Shown piece by piece: positions 20,001 through 30,293 of a stretch of 64,000 nt of DNA (positions are counted from its first letter, which is position 1; each line of letters begins with the position of its first letter). The stretch comes from Strigamia acuminata. Taxonomy: Eukaryota > Arthropoda > Chilopoda > Geophilomorpha > Linotaeniidae. Under the pieces are notes generated by a model. The model worked only from the letters and a program-made list of their open reading frames with translations, had not been told where the DNA came from and ran no database searches. The translations under genes and the position numbers were made by a program. The stretch lies in NCBI GenBank assembly GCA_949358305.1, contig OX442324.1, positions 6,515,575 to 6,579,574 on the forward strand. The letters run 5' to 3'.

Positions 20001-20787
20001 GGGCCGCCGACGATCCCGCAACGGCCCCGTAACGGCCCGTACGGGCCGTTAACGGGCCGCACGAGGTTGGCGAGGCCGCCGCACGGGCCGCCGACGGTCC
20101 CGTAACGACCCCGTTAACGGCCCGTGCGGGCCGTTAACGGGCCGCCGACGGTCCCGTCACGATCCCGTAACGGCCCGTACAAGCCGTTAACGGGCCGCCG
20201 ACGGTCCCGTCACGATCCCGTCACGGCCCGTGCGGGCCGTTAACGGGCCGCCAACGGTCCCGTCACGATCCCGTCACGGCTCGTGCGGGCCGTTAACGGG
20301 CCGCCGACGGTCCCGTCACGATCCCGTCACGGCCCGTGCGGGCCGTTAACGGGCTGCCGACGGTCCCGTCACGATCCCGTCAACGGCCCGCATGGAATCG
20401 TACGGGCCGTTAACGGGCCGCCGACGGTCCCGTCACGGTCCCGTCACGATCCCGTAACGGCCCGTACAAGCCGTTAACGGGCCGCCGACGGTCCCGTCAC
20501 GATCCCGTCACGGCCCGTGCGGGCCGTTAACGGGCCGCCGACGGTCCCGTCACGATCCCGTCACGGCCCGTGCGGGCCGTTAACGGGCCGCCGACGGTCC
20601 CGTCACGATCCCGTCACGGCCCGTGCGGGCCGTTAACGGGCCGCCAACGGTCCCGTCACGATCCCGTCACGGCCCGTGCGGGCCGTTAACGGGCCGCCGA
20701 CGGTCCCGTCACGATCCCGTCACGGCCTGTGCGGGCCGTTAACGGGCCGTTAACGGGCCGTTAACGGGCCGTTAACGGCCCGTTAAC

Positions 20788-20885
20788 GGCGTAAAACCAA
20801 AAACAGGATTCGAGATTAATGTCTATGAATGTTGTACGCGTTTTCACGTACGTGTTGTCGGTTGTTGATTTTTTCGATTTACGCC
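20788..20885. repeat. 98-bp AT-rich spacer with terminal inverted repeats, copy i
   Basis: Starts GGCGTAAA and ends TTTACGCC (perfect 8-bp inverted ends), with an AT-rich interior holding GTACGCG/CACGTACGTG words. Further same-orientation copies are at 21156-21253 and 21493-21590. The reverse-orientation copy occurs four times per 3.25-kb unit (first at 28090-28187; some have GGCGTGAA or degenerate ends). Confidence 0.85.
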
Positions 20886-21155
20886 GTAACGGCCCGTTAA
20901 CGGCCCGTTAACGGCCCGTCAACGGCCCGTCAACGGCCCGCATGGAGTCGTACGGGCCGTTAACGGGATCGTGACGGTCCCGTCACGATCCCGTCACGGC
21001 CCGTGCGGGCCGTTAACGGGCCGCCGACAGTCCCGTCACGATCCCGTCACGGCCTTCGTTCCCGGACTTCGGCTCGCCGACGGCCCGTACGACCTCACGC
21101 GGGCCGTTAACGGGCCGTTAACGGGCCGTTAACGGCCCGTTAACGGCCCGTTAAC

Positions 21156-21253
21156 GGCGTAAAACCAAAAACAGGATTCGAGATTAATGTCTATGAATGT
21201 TGTACGCGTTTTCACGTACGTGTTGTCGGTTGTTGATTTTTTCGATTTACGCC
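21156..21253. repeat. 98-bp spacer, copy ii
   Basis: Exactly 98 bp with the same GGCGTAAA...TTTACGCC ends, embedded between CGTTAACGG palindromes on both sides. Confidence 0.85.
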
Positions 21254-21492
21254 GTTAACGGCCCGTTAACGGCCCGTTAACGGCCCGTCAACGGCCCGCA
21301 TGGAGTCGTACGGGCCGTTAACGGGCCGCCGACGGTCCCGTCACGGTCCCGTCACGGCGCGTGCGGGCCGTTAACGGGCCGCCAACGGTCCCGTCACGAT
21401 CCCGTCACGGCCCGTGCGGGCCGTTAACGGGCCGCCGACGGTCCCGTCACGATCCCGTCACGGCCTGTGCGGGCCGTTAACGGCCCGTTAAC

Positions 21493-21590
21493 GGCGTAAA
21501 ACCAAAAACAGGATTCGAGATTAATGTCTATGAATGTTGTACGCGTTTTCACGTACGTGTTGTCGGTTGTTGATTTTTTCGATTTACGCC
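21493..21590. repeat. 98-bp spacer, copy iii
   Basis: Third 98-bp copy in the inverted arm, with the same ends and interior, again flanked by CGTTAACGG-type words. Confidence 0.85.
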
Positions 21591-21715
21591 GTAACGGCCC
21601 GTTAACGGCCCGTCAACGGCCCGCATGGAGTCGTTCGGGCCGTTAACGGGCCGCCGACGGTCCCGTCACGATCCCGTAACGGCCCGTTACGGCCAAGGGC
21701 CGTAACGGGATAACT

Positions 21716-21845
21716 GAGAGAGTCGGGTGCGAGACCACGTGACCCGGAGTGTGGTTTTTGGGGGCGAGGGCCGTCCTCCGACCGCGCCGTGACGCGCCCC
21801 GGGTCGGATCAAGAGGCGACCCGGTCGGAAACCGAACCTCGGGGT
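21716..21845. repeat. Satellite module A, inverted orientation, left piece
   Basis: Reverse complement of the module seen at 27,720-27,850 (GTGGTTTTTGGGGGCGAGGG, GGTCGGATCAAGAGGCGACC). Copia-B interrupts it after the target GGGGT (21841-21845), and it resumes at 26240. Confidence 0.85.
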
Positions 21846-22146
21846 TATTGTTTCCTGAAACGAGTGGTGTGTCGAATCCATTAACGACGCCGGATTTGAA
21901 CTGTGCGGTAAGCACCAAGCGTGACCGCCATGTTTAATTCTCGGAAAACGTAACATCAGTGATGGTTCGAGGCTAGATAGTCTCGAAACCGAATACACAA
22001 TAAAAGGAGAACAAATCCATATTGTTTGATATGAACTTGTTCTTTACAAAAGAATAAATAAAACACTCATATCCATCTACGGATATCTAGAAGTGGCATG
22101 CACACCCAAAACACAAATGGCGAAAGAATTCACTGCAAAACCAATA
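21846..22146 (-). repeat. Copia-B 3' LTR
   Basis: 301 bp, matching the copy at 25939-26239. Outer ends TATTG and CAATA form a short inverted repeat. Directly inside it is the polypurine tract at 22147-22162 (minus strand AAAAGAAAGAGGGGGAT), which touches the pol stop codon. Confidence 0.93.
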
Positions 22147-22162
22147 ATCCCCCTCTTTCTTT

Positions 22163-25100
22163 TCATTTGTGCCGCTCTGCAAAAATTCGCTCACAAAGGG
22201 TTGATAATCGCGGGAAGGGTAACCATTTGGTTAATATATCCGCTACGTTGGATACGCCCGGAATATGATGTATCCCAAAAGTTCCCTTTGTGTACCAATC
22301 TCGCAAAAAGTGAAAACGAACCTCTATATGTTTGTTCGCTCTATTTTCGATTCTATTTTTCGCGTATTGTATTGCGGCTGTGCTATCCGCATATACAATT
22401 GGTTTAACTCTCTGGGGATCACGCAAGACATCAGCTTCAAACAATCTCTCCAACCAGATAACCTCCCGCACACCATCCACGATGGCGATAAACTCGCTCT
22501 CCATCACCGATAGCGCCGTCAGCTTTTGTTTGCGGCAGGCCCAGGACACGGGAACCCCACCAATGTAGATGATGTGCCCCCCGAAACTTCTTCTTTGATC
22601 TAGATCCGAGGCATGAGAGGCATCTGTGTAAATCGACATGCCTGTATTCTTACATAATCCCAAATCGATGCAGAAATCCCTTGTTTGAGATAAGTACTTT
22701 AGCACTTGCAGCAGCATTTGCACATGCTTGTAAGAGTGCACCTCGTTATATTGTGATAACACAATTACTGAGAACAAGATGTCTGGTCTTGTTCTCATGG
22801 CAATGAATAGCAAACTGCCAACAAGCGCGCGATAGGGGAATTCCACATCCACTCGCTCACCAGGACGCACACTTCGGATCATCGTACCAACGGTTCCTGG
22901 AACTTTGATACGATGCGAATAATCAATTCTGTATTTCTCACACAATTTGTCAATATATTTGCCCTGGTGCACGAAAATGTTCTTGCCAACACGCTCAAAC
23001 TCTATTCCCAATAGCATCGTTACGGGTCCCAAATTCACGATGTCAAATGCATTTGAAATCCACTTGAGAACACATTTTTCAATAAAATCGTCCCTTGAAA
23101 AGAGAACGAGATCATCCACGTAAACGATTAAAATCGCTTCTCTCTTGTAGACATAAACACAATTGAGGCCCGGGAATGGTGTAAAACCAATGTCAATTAA
23201 TTTGTCATGTAATTTTTCAAACCACATACGGCCTGACTGGTGCAGGCCGTATAGGGCTTTGTCCAAGCGCCAACATTTCCCTTTGTTCGTTTTGGTTTGA
23301 TAACCTTTTGGTATGGCCATGTACTGGGGAATATCTAAGTCACCGTAAAGGTAGGCTGCCTTTACGTCAAGGTGCGTGTCGCGCCAGTTACACAAAACAA
23401 CCAGCGTGCAGAAAAATATCAATATGAGGACAAAATTAATAACCGGCGAGAAGACTTCTTTAAAGTCGATATCCGGTCGTTGCTTAAAGCCTTGTGCAAC
23501 AAGGCGTGCTCGAAAACGTTTAATTGCCCCCGTATGATCTCGTTTCAATTTGTAAATCCATTTGCTCCCAAGCAATGTTTGATCGGGAGCAATGTCAACC
23601 TCGGTATAAACTTTTCGTTCGTCAAATATATCAATTTCCTCGTCCATGGCCTTTGACCAATCCCAACGATCCCTGTCAGAAATAGCCTGTTCATAAGTCT
23701 CTGGCTCAATACCGCAAAAACCCGCATAAGGCAATTCCAGATGTTCGTGTTTGAAATCAAACAACTCCTCTTCGTATTGAAAACCTTCTTCTTCACACCA
23801 TCGCATTACATCAGTGCGACTCCGACAACGGTCTTGTGAAGGTGTCATGTAATAAACATCCACTTTTCCGGCGGTTTTCCCCCTTGCACGGACTTTTGCA
23901 AATCTTTGCCATTCTTGCATGTTCAATTTCAGTAATTCTTCAGGCTCGTCGGTTGTATTTGCTTGTTCGGCAACAGTATCCTCAAAAGGTTCATCCCCTG
24001 AATCCAATTCCAATTTTGATAAATCTAATTCTGTCACATCCCCCTCTAACTCAATACCCCCGACAGCTCCTTGTTCCTCGAGGGGCATTCTCATGCCATA
24101 TGCTTTTTGCACTAATTTGGGGGTCGTGGGTAAGGGTACTGGTGGTCGCTGACGTAAGACCATTTGATGTGTAGGTACCGTAGGCGCAGGTACTGTAGCT
24201 TGAGGAACCACGTCGTCATCTGATTCTTCTTCTTGAGTGGGGAGATTTATATAATCGAACATTTTGTTCACATTTTGAACTCCTGTGTCCCCCTCATTCC
24301 AATAAGTATTTTCGTCAATTTTCACATGTTTAACCCCATAAACCTTATTCGTTTTTGGGTCCCAAACTCGATAACCTCGTGTACTTTGTGCGTACCCCAC
24401 AAGGGCTCCAACCCATGCTCGTTTGTCCAATTTATCTTTTCTTGTCTGTGCGGGGATATGCACATAAGCTTTCGAGCCTATACATTTTAGGTGCCTAACA
24501 GACATTTTTCGGTTGAAAAACACGTTATATGGTGTCTTGCCTCCTAAGGTTGAGTGAGGGAAACGATTTTTCAAGTACACTATTGTGTGGGCCAATTCTG
24601 CCCATAGTCGCTTTGGTAATCCAGTGTCTGCCATCATCGCTCTAATTCCTTCAACTATGGTTCTGTTCCCTCTCTCAGCTACAGAATTCATTTCTGGGGA
24701 GTAGGGGGTTGTGCGTTCACATTTAATTCCCGAATCACTCGCATGTTTTGCCCAAGCTGCTGAGACGAATTCACCCCCATTATCCGTTCTGATCGCTTTC
24801 ACTTTACGTGACGTCGCACACTCTAATTGTAATTGCCATGTCTTAAAATGGCCTAGCACTTCATCCTTCGTTTTCATCGTTACTATCCACATAAATCTGG
24901 AATAGTCATCGACCAATAATAGGAAATATCTTGCCCCTCCTATCGATTTCGTTGAAGAATGGCCCCAGGTGTCCATATGTATTAAGTCCAGAACCCCTTT
25001 TGACCTGATATCCCCTATTGGTGCAAAACTTGCTCGTGTGCTCTTCGCCTGTGCACACGAATCACAAGTGTTCATTTCCCTGTCTGACAATTTGATTCCA

Positions 25101-25741
25101 TAAATATCGGTTGACTTTTCCATGTCAACAATTCCTTTCACGTGTAAATGCCCCATACGGGCGTGCCAATAATCCATCGGTACTGCTTTATCGGGTTTGC
25201 CATTCCTTTCCCCGTTCCCCAACTCATTAACTACTTTTGCATCAACTTCCTCTTTAGTTGGTTCAACTTTCTTAATTGGTTGAGTTTTAGTCGCATTTGC
25301 AGCGCTTCCCTGCTTTACTAGCACGCTACTCGGATTCACAACAGCATTTGCGGATTTCTCCGGCTTACGAATTGGGGTTAATAAAGCTTTCTTATAACAA
25401 TTCATGGTTAATGGCACTTTAACAACTTCAGGCGATTTACTCGCCACGACATCCGTATTCCCTTGCATAGGCAATACGGATGCGTTCACATTCTGAGTTT
25501 CAATTGCACAATTCACTTGATACATCCTGTTCGACAATCTCTTTGCAGTTAACATCGGTTTGTCCATCGTTGATTCGAACATTGTTAATTTCCCATCAGC
25601 TATGAATGTTTTCAGACCTGCCTCGTCTGTACGACCGAGTGAAATTAGGTTTTTTCGAAATTTTGGCGCGTAATACACGTTTTTAAGTGTAATTTCGCGT
25701 CCACCCCCGCCATAATTTGCTATTAAGGTAATTTCGCCCAT
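22163..25741 (-). CDS. Copia-B pol polyprotein (protease C-terminus, integrase, RT, RNase H)
   Basis: The first ATG is at 25741 and gives about 1,192 residues; the frame is open a little further upstream without an ATG. It begins downstream of where the protease catalytic Asp should be (LGEGSS region), so gag and the protease active site are missing. Present in order: pre-integrase zinc site (YWHARMGHLH to CDSC); integrase with HMDTWG, IRTDNGGEF and NSVAERGNRT (DDE); reverse transcriptase with VYVDD; RNase H with YTDASHASD, ESEFIA and the final VADILTKWL. The stop abuts the polypurine tract. The region around the pre-integrase site shares DMEKSTDI and LISLGRTDEAG with Copia-C, so both belong to one lineage distinct from Copia-A. 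Pol enzymes appear intact, but it cannot form particles alone. Confidence 0.92.
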   Translation of the reverse strand: MGEITLIANYGGGGREITLKNVYYAPKFRKNLISLGRTDEAGLKTFIADGKLTMFESTMDKPMLTAKRLSNRMYQVNCAIETQNVNASVLPMQGNTDVVASKSPEVVKVPLTMNCYKKALLTPIRKPEKSANAVVNPSSVLVKQGSAANATKTQPIKKVEPTKEEVDAKVVNELGNGERNGKPDKAVPMDYWHARMGHLHVKGIVDMEKSTDIYGIKLSDREMNTCDSCAQAKSTRASFAPIGDIRSKGVLDLIHMDTWGHSSTKSIGGARYFLLLVDDYSRFMWIVTMKTKDEVLGHFKTWQLQLECATSRKVKAIRTDNGGEFVSAAWAKHASDSGIKCERTTPYSPEMNSVAERGNRTIVEGIRAMMADTGLPKRLWAELAHTIVYLKNRFPHSTLGGKTPYNVFFNRKMSVRHLKCIGSKAYVHIPAQTRKDKLDKRAWVGALVGYAQSTRGYRVWDPKTNKVYGVKHVKIDENTYWNEGDTGVQNVNKMFDYINLPTQEEESDDDVVPQATVPAPTVPTHQMVLRQRPPVPLPTTPKLVQKAYGMRMPLEEQGAVGGIELEGDVTELDLSKLELDSGDEPFEDTVAEQANTTDEPEELLKLNMQEWQRFAKVRARGKTAGKVDVYYMTPSQDRCRSRTDVMRWCEEEGFQYEEELFDFKHEHLELPYAGFCGIEPETYEQAISDRDRWDWSKAMDEEIDIFDERKVYTEVDIAPDQTLLGSKWIYKLKRDHTGAIKRFRARLVAQGFKQRPDIDFKEVFSPVINFVLILIFFCTLVVLCNWRDTHLDVKAAYLYGDLDIPQYMAIPKGYQTKTNKGKCWRLDKALYGLHQSGRMWFEKLHDKLIDIGFTPFPGLNCVYVYKREAILIVYVDDLVLFSRDDFIEKCVLKWISNAFDIVNLGPVTMLLGIEFERVGKNIFVHQGKYIDKLCEKYRIDYSHRIKVPGTVGTMIRSVRPGERVDVEFPYRALVGSLLFIAMRTRPDILFSVIVLSQYNEVHSYKHVQMLLQVLKYLSQTRDFCIDLGLCKNTGMSIYTDASHASDLDQRRSFGGHIIYIGGVPVSWACRKQKLTALSVMESEFIAIVDGVREVIWLERLFEADVLRDPQRVKPIVYADSTAAIQYAKNRIENRANKHIEVRFHFLRDWYTKGTFGIHHIPGVSNVADILTKWLPFPRLSTLCERIFAERHK

Positions 25742-25924
25742 ACCACTAATCTCAGAACTCCCCTCTCCTAATTGTCCGCACACACTTCCCAATCGCTCGC
25801 ACTTCGCGAAAATCGTCGATACGTCTTTGCGACGAAAATGACGGTGTCGGCGAACGTCCGATGGTCGTTACCGCTCTGGAAGTCCGCTTATCGTCCCGAG
25901 ATGGTTGCTAACGATGCAAACCAC

Positions 25925-25936
25925 CCTCTGCTACCA
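25925..25936 (-). promoter_or_regulatory. Copia-B primer-binding site (initiator tRNA-Met)
   Basis: The minus strand reads TGGTAGCAGAGG, two bases inside the 5' LTR, with the same complementarity to initiator tRNA-Met as in Copia-A and Copia-C. Confidence 0.87.
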
Positions 25937-25938
25937 TG

Positions 25939-26239
25939 TATTGTTTCCTGAAACGAGTGGTGTGTCGAATCCATTAACGACGCCGGATTTGAACTGTGCG
26001 GTAAGCACCAAGCGTGACCGCCATGTTTAATTCTCGGAAAACGTAACATCAGTGATGGTTCGAGGCTAGATAGTCTCGAAACCGAATACACAATAAAAGG
26101 AGAACAAATCCATATTGTTTGATATGAACTTGTTCTTTACAAAAGAATAAATAAAACACTCATATCCATCTACGGATATCTAGAAGTGGCATGCACACCC
26201 AAAACACAAATGGCGAAAGAATTCACTGCAAAACCAATA
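25939..26239 (-). repeat. Copia-B 5' LTR
   Basis: 301 bp, apparently identical to 21846-22146. Followed by target duplication GGGGT at 26240-26244. Confidence 0.93.
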
Positions 26240-27027
26240 GGGGTTCCTCGGGGCGTGGTTTTTTGGGGACGGGGGGAGGGGGGGATTGGGTCGCGTGCTC
26301 CGACCGCGCCGCAACGCGCCGTGGGTCGGTCACCAACCTTTGTCAATATTTTATAAATTTCCACGGAATTTCAACAATGTTTTACATAAGTCCGTCAAAT
26401 CGGGCAGAAATATCCCGTACAATGTCGCTGCAATTCTGTGGAAATTTATCAGATATTGACAAAATTCGGTGACGGGCGGAAGGGCGATTCCCGGGCGGAA
26501 GAGAGAGAGAGAGAGAGAAAGGGGGGACGGCCGGCGCCTACGCCGACGGGGCGCGGAGGGCGAGTGCACTGTTCACGCATGTGGGCGCGTGTGGACGCTC
26601 GATTTACTGGCGCGTTGGACAAGTCAAAAAAAATTTCCCAATGTCTGACAAAAATTCCATCGAATCACGGCAATATTTGACAACACTTGCACAGATTTTT
26701 AGCAACATTCACCGGCGAGGTCGTTGATGAACTCGCTTTACCCCGATGAATCTCGCGCGACAACAACCCTGCGAAAATACCAAATCTCGTACGAATAATA
26801 AACACGGCGCAAACCGCACAAAAATCCACGACATAAAATCGAATGTCGTCTATCGGCACTCTCAGCATTCCCCCGGACATTTTCCGGAAGAGTTTGGTCC
26901 GGCCGGAATCCGAGGAATAGTCACTCCCAAAGTGCGGATTTTGCGGGTGCACTCGCTTCCGAAGGATAGGCAAAGCAGGCGTGCGGACGCGACGCCCGGA
27001 CGCGGCCGGACGGGGACCAGTCGGCGC
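26240..27027. repeat. Satellite module A (inverted) and centre of the inverted repeat
   Basis: Module A continues in inverted orientation (G-rich GGGGACGGGGGGAGGG, GGTCGGTCACCAACC) and includes a fold-back element at about 26,336-26,472 and a (GA)7 run at 26,502-26,518. From 26,853 to 26,905 the sequence (CATTTTCCGGAAGAGTTTGG) is a diverged reverse complement of about 27,377-27,430, so the inverted-repeat axis lies near 27,140. Around 26,600-26,705 there are further TTTGACAACACTTGCACAG words. No gene was seen. Equivalent in copy 2: 54,429-55,216. Confidence 0.75.
26336..26472. repeat. Fold-back (MITE-like) element in module A
   Basis: An imperfect ~48-bp inverted repeat: the left arm contains TTTGTCAATATTTTATAAAT and TTCCACGGAATTTCAACAAT. 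The right arm read backwards contains TTTGTCAATATCTGATAAAT and TTCCACAGAATTGCAGCGAC. The loop is about 30 bp. The same structure, diverged, sits in every 3.25-kb unit (for example 27,487-27,622), bracketed by GGTGACC-type words. Confidence 0.75.
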
Positions 27028-30000
27028 TTAACCTTGGGGTATGTGTGCGGATTTTGTCGGGGGCGAAAGGGTCCCGCTTTTTAACATTACGGCGGCCTAT
27101 ACGTTGTTTCGTTGATCGCGACTGCGATGCGGAATTTGCGGATGTTGTTTTGGCCGAGTAGTTCGTGCGACCGAGCGCGTTTTGTTCGTTGCTTTTCGGT
27201 GTTCGGTGGGTTTTGTGACCGGTCAAGGGTTTCGCTAAAACGTGGTTTTTGAGTACGGGGGGGAGGGGGGGGATCGGGTCGCGTGCTCCGAAAGCGCCGC
27301 GACGCGCCGTGACTTGGGCCAAAAACGACCCGGTCGGAAACCGGGTCCCGGGCTTCGTCGAGGCGTGGTCCCGATCGGGACAAACTCTTCCGGAAAATGT
27401 CCGGTGGAATGTTGAGAGTGTCGATGGACGACGTTCGAGTTTATATCGTAAGTAAGTAAGTATCTGACAAAACTTGCACAGAATTTTGTCAACATTTGAT
27501 AAATTTCCACAGAATTTAACGTTGTTTTGCTAAAACCTGCGGAAACGTGTCTAGTCGGGCAGAAACGTCTCGTAAAATGTTGCTGAAATTCCGTGGAAAT
27601 TTGTCAAAAATTGACAAAAGTTGGTGACCGACCCACATCGCGTTGCGGCGCGGTCGGAGCACGCGACCCGATCCCCCCCCCCCCCCCCTCCCCCCGTCCC
27701 CAAAAAACCACGCCTCGAGGAACCCCGAGGTTCGGTTTCCGACCGGGTCGCCTCTTGATCCGACTCGGGGCGCGTCACGGCGCGGTCGGAGGACGGCCCT
27801 CGCCCCCAAAAACCACACTCCGGGTCACGTGGTCTCGCACCCGACTCTTTCAGTTTTCCCGTTTTCAGCCCGTTACGGGATCGTGACGGGACTGTCGGCG
27901 GCCCGTTAACGGCCCGCACGAGCCGTGACGGGATCGTGACGGGACCGTTGGCGGCCCGTTAACGGCCCGCACGGGCCGTGACGGGATCGTGACGGGACCG
28001 TCGGCGGCCCGTTAACGGCCCGTACGACTCCATGCGGGCCGTTGACGGGCCGTTGACGGGCCGTTAACGGGCCGTTAACGGGCCGTTACGGCGTAAATCG
28101 AAAAAATCAACAACCGACAACACGTACGTGAAAACGCGTACAACATTCATAGACATTAATCTTGAATCCTGTTTTTGGTTTTACGCCGTTAACGGGCCGT
28201 TAACGGCCCGTTAACGGCCCGTTAACGGCCCGCGTGAGGTCGTACGGGCCGTCGGCGAGCCGAAGTCCGGGAACGAAGGCCGTGACGGGATCGTGACGGG
28301 ACCGTCAGCGGCCCGTTAACGGCCCGTGCGGGCCGTTGCGGGATCGTGACGGGATCGTCGACGGCCCGTTAACGGCCCGTGCGGGCCGTTGCGGGCCGTT
28401 GACGGGCCGTTGACGGGCCGTTAACGGGCCGTTAACGGGCCGTTACGGCGTGAATCGAAAAAATCAACAACCGACAACACGTACATGAAAACGCGTACAA
28501 CATTCATAGACATTAATCTCGAATCCTGTTTTCGGTTTTGCCCCGTTAACGGGCCGTTAACGGGCCGTTAACGGGCCGTTAACGGCCCGTGCGGGCCGTT
28601 GCGGGATCGTGACGGGACCGTCGACGGCCCGTTAACGGCCCGTGCGGGCCGTTGCGGGATCGTGACGGGACCGTCAGCGGCCCGTTAACGGCCCGTGCGG
28701 GCCGTTGCGGGATCGTGACGGGATCGTCGACGGCCCGTTAACGGCCCGTGCGGGCCGTTGCGGGATCGTGACGGGACCGTCAGCGGCCCGTTAACGGCCC
28801 GTGCGGGCCGTTGCGGGATCGTGACGGGATCGTCGACGGCCCGTTAACGGCCCGTGCGGGCCGTTGCGGGCCGTTGACGGGCCGTTGACGGGCCGTTAAC
28901 GGGCCGTTAACGGGCCGTTACGGCGTGAATCGAAAAAATCAACAACCGACAACACGTACATGAAAACGCGTACAACATTCATAGACATTAATCTCGAATC
29001 CTGTTTTTGGTTTTACGCCGTTAACGGGCCGTTAACGGGCCGTTAACGGCCCGTTAACGGCCCGCGTGAGGTCGTACGGGCCGTCGGCGAGCCGAAGTCC
29101 GGGAACGAAGGCCGTGACGGGATCGTGACGGGACCGTCAGCGGCCCGTTAACGGCCCGTGCGGGCCGTTGCGGGATCGTGACGGGATCGTCGACGGCCCG
29201 TTAACGGCCCGTGCGGGCCGTTGCGGGCCGTTGACGGGCCGTTGACGGGCCGTTAACGGGCCGTTAACGGGCCGTTACGGCGTAAATCGAAAAAATCAAC
29301 AACCGACAACACGTACGTGAAAACGCGTACAACATTCATAGACATTAATCTCGAATCCTGTTTTTGGTTTTACGCCGTTAACGGGCCGTTAACGGCCCGT
29401 TAACGGCCCGTTAACGGCCCGCACAGGCCGTGACGGGATCGTGACGGGACTGTCGGCGGCCCGTTAACGGCCCGCACGAGCCGTGACGGGATCGTGACGG
29501 GACCGTCGGCAGCCCGTTAACGGCCCGTACGACTCCATGCGGGCCGTTGACGGGATCGTGACGGGACCGTCGGCAGCCCGTTAACGGCCCGCACGGGCCG
29601 TGACGGGATCGTGACGGGACCGTCGGCGGCCCGTTAACGGCCCGCACGAGCCGTGACGGGATCGTGACGGGACCGTCGGCAGCCCGTTAACGGCCCGCAC
29701 GGGCCGTGACGGGATCGTGACGGGACCGTCGGCGGCCCGTTAACGGCCCGCACGAGCCGTGACGGGATCGTGACGGGACCGTCGGCGGCCCGTTAACGGC
29801 TTGTACGGGCCGTTACGGGATCGTGACGGGACCGTCGGCGGCCCGTTAACGGCTCGCACGGGCCGTTAACGGGGTCGTTACGGGACCGTCGGCGGCCCGT
29901 GCGGCGGCCTCGCCAACCTCGTGCGGCCCGTTAACGGCCCGTACGGGCCGTTACGGGGCCGTTGCGGGATCGTCGGCGGCCCGTTAACGGCCCGCACGGG

Positions 30001-30280
30001 ACAACGGGCGCCAACGAGCGCCGGTAGTCCCGGTAATTTGTTTCAAAATAAATATTTGTCACCGTCTCCCCTCCCTCCTCCTCCTCCCCCTCCTCTCCCT
30101 CTCGAGGCCAGACACGGCCGCTCCAAAATACGAACCACGACGATGCCTCCGTACCGATAGACCGAGTGGGTCGCGCGACAGACAATGCGCGCAAACTACC
30201 GTCGGCGCACGGTGTGCACGGCGCAACACCACGGAAGTAACTACCGGTGCGCCCCTCGTGCGTGCGAGGCAACCCCAAGG
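27028..30280. repeat. 3.25-kb higher-order satellite unit 1 (copy 1)
   Basis: 3,253 bp. The order is module A (about 27,028-27,870, with the fold-back element and a poly-C tract near 27,665), then about 2.1 kb of 53-bp CG-rich monomers with four 98-bp spacers (about 28,090, 28,447, 28,921 and 29,279), then module C (about 29,990-30,270). Open frames over this interval are repeat-driven and shared by all units. It repeats at 30,281, 33,534 and 36,784. Confidence 0.95.
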
Positions 30281-30293
30281 TTAACCTTGGGGT
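30272..30293. repeat. Perfect 22-bp palindrome at the unit 1/2 junction
   Basis: Where module C meets module A, an ACCCCAAGG half and its exact complement flank GTTAAC's centre, giving a 22-bp perfect palindrome. It recurs at 33525-33546, 36775-36796, 58461-58482 and 61714-61735. The left edge of unit 1 (27,028) carries only the right half, so the palindrome was created by head-to-tail joining of units. Confidence 0.92.

Larger units (their letters stand above)
20001..21715. repeat. CG-rich palindromic satellite (53-bp monomer), inverted arm
   Basis: Tandem 53-bp monomers (clear at 20521, 20574, 20627 and 20680) consist of GGGCCGTTAACGGGCC followed by a GACGGTCCCGTCACGATCCC-type section. Each carries the HpaI word GTTAAC inside a longer self-complementary stretch. 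The array is interrupted three times by a 98-bp AT-rich spacer. Runs of CCCGTTAACGG units flank each spacer. There is no coding potential; open frames here follow the repeat. Orientation is opposite to the array after 27,880. Confidence 0.95.
21846..26239 (-). mobile_element. Copia-B: Ty1/copia element lacking gag and the protease active site
   Basis: A 4,394-bp element with 301-bp LTRs at 21846-22146 and 25939-26239 that look identical by eye, flanked by the 5-bp duplication GGGGT (21841-21845 and 26240-26244). LTR ends are TATTG...CAATA rather than TG...CA. The minus-strand order is 5' LTR, 2-base gap, initiator tRNA-Met primer site, only ~195 bp before the first ATG of the pol frame, polypurine tract, 3' LTR. 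Gag and the catalytic part of protease are absent, yet the LTRs and target duplication show recent transposition, so proteins were probably supplied in trans. The empty site lies in copy 2 at about 54,430-54,434. Confidence 0.95.

Noticed and set aside
20283-20780. CRISPR-like regular repeat spacing (53 bp)
   Set aside because: The spacers are themselves repeats, the array is eukaryotic satellite, and there are no cas genes.
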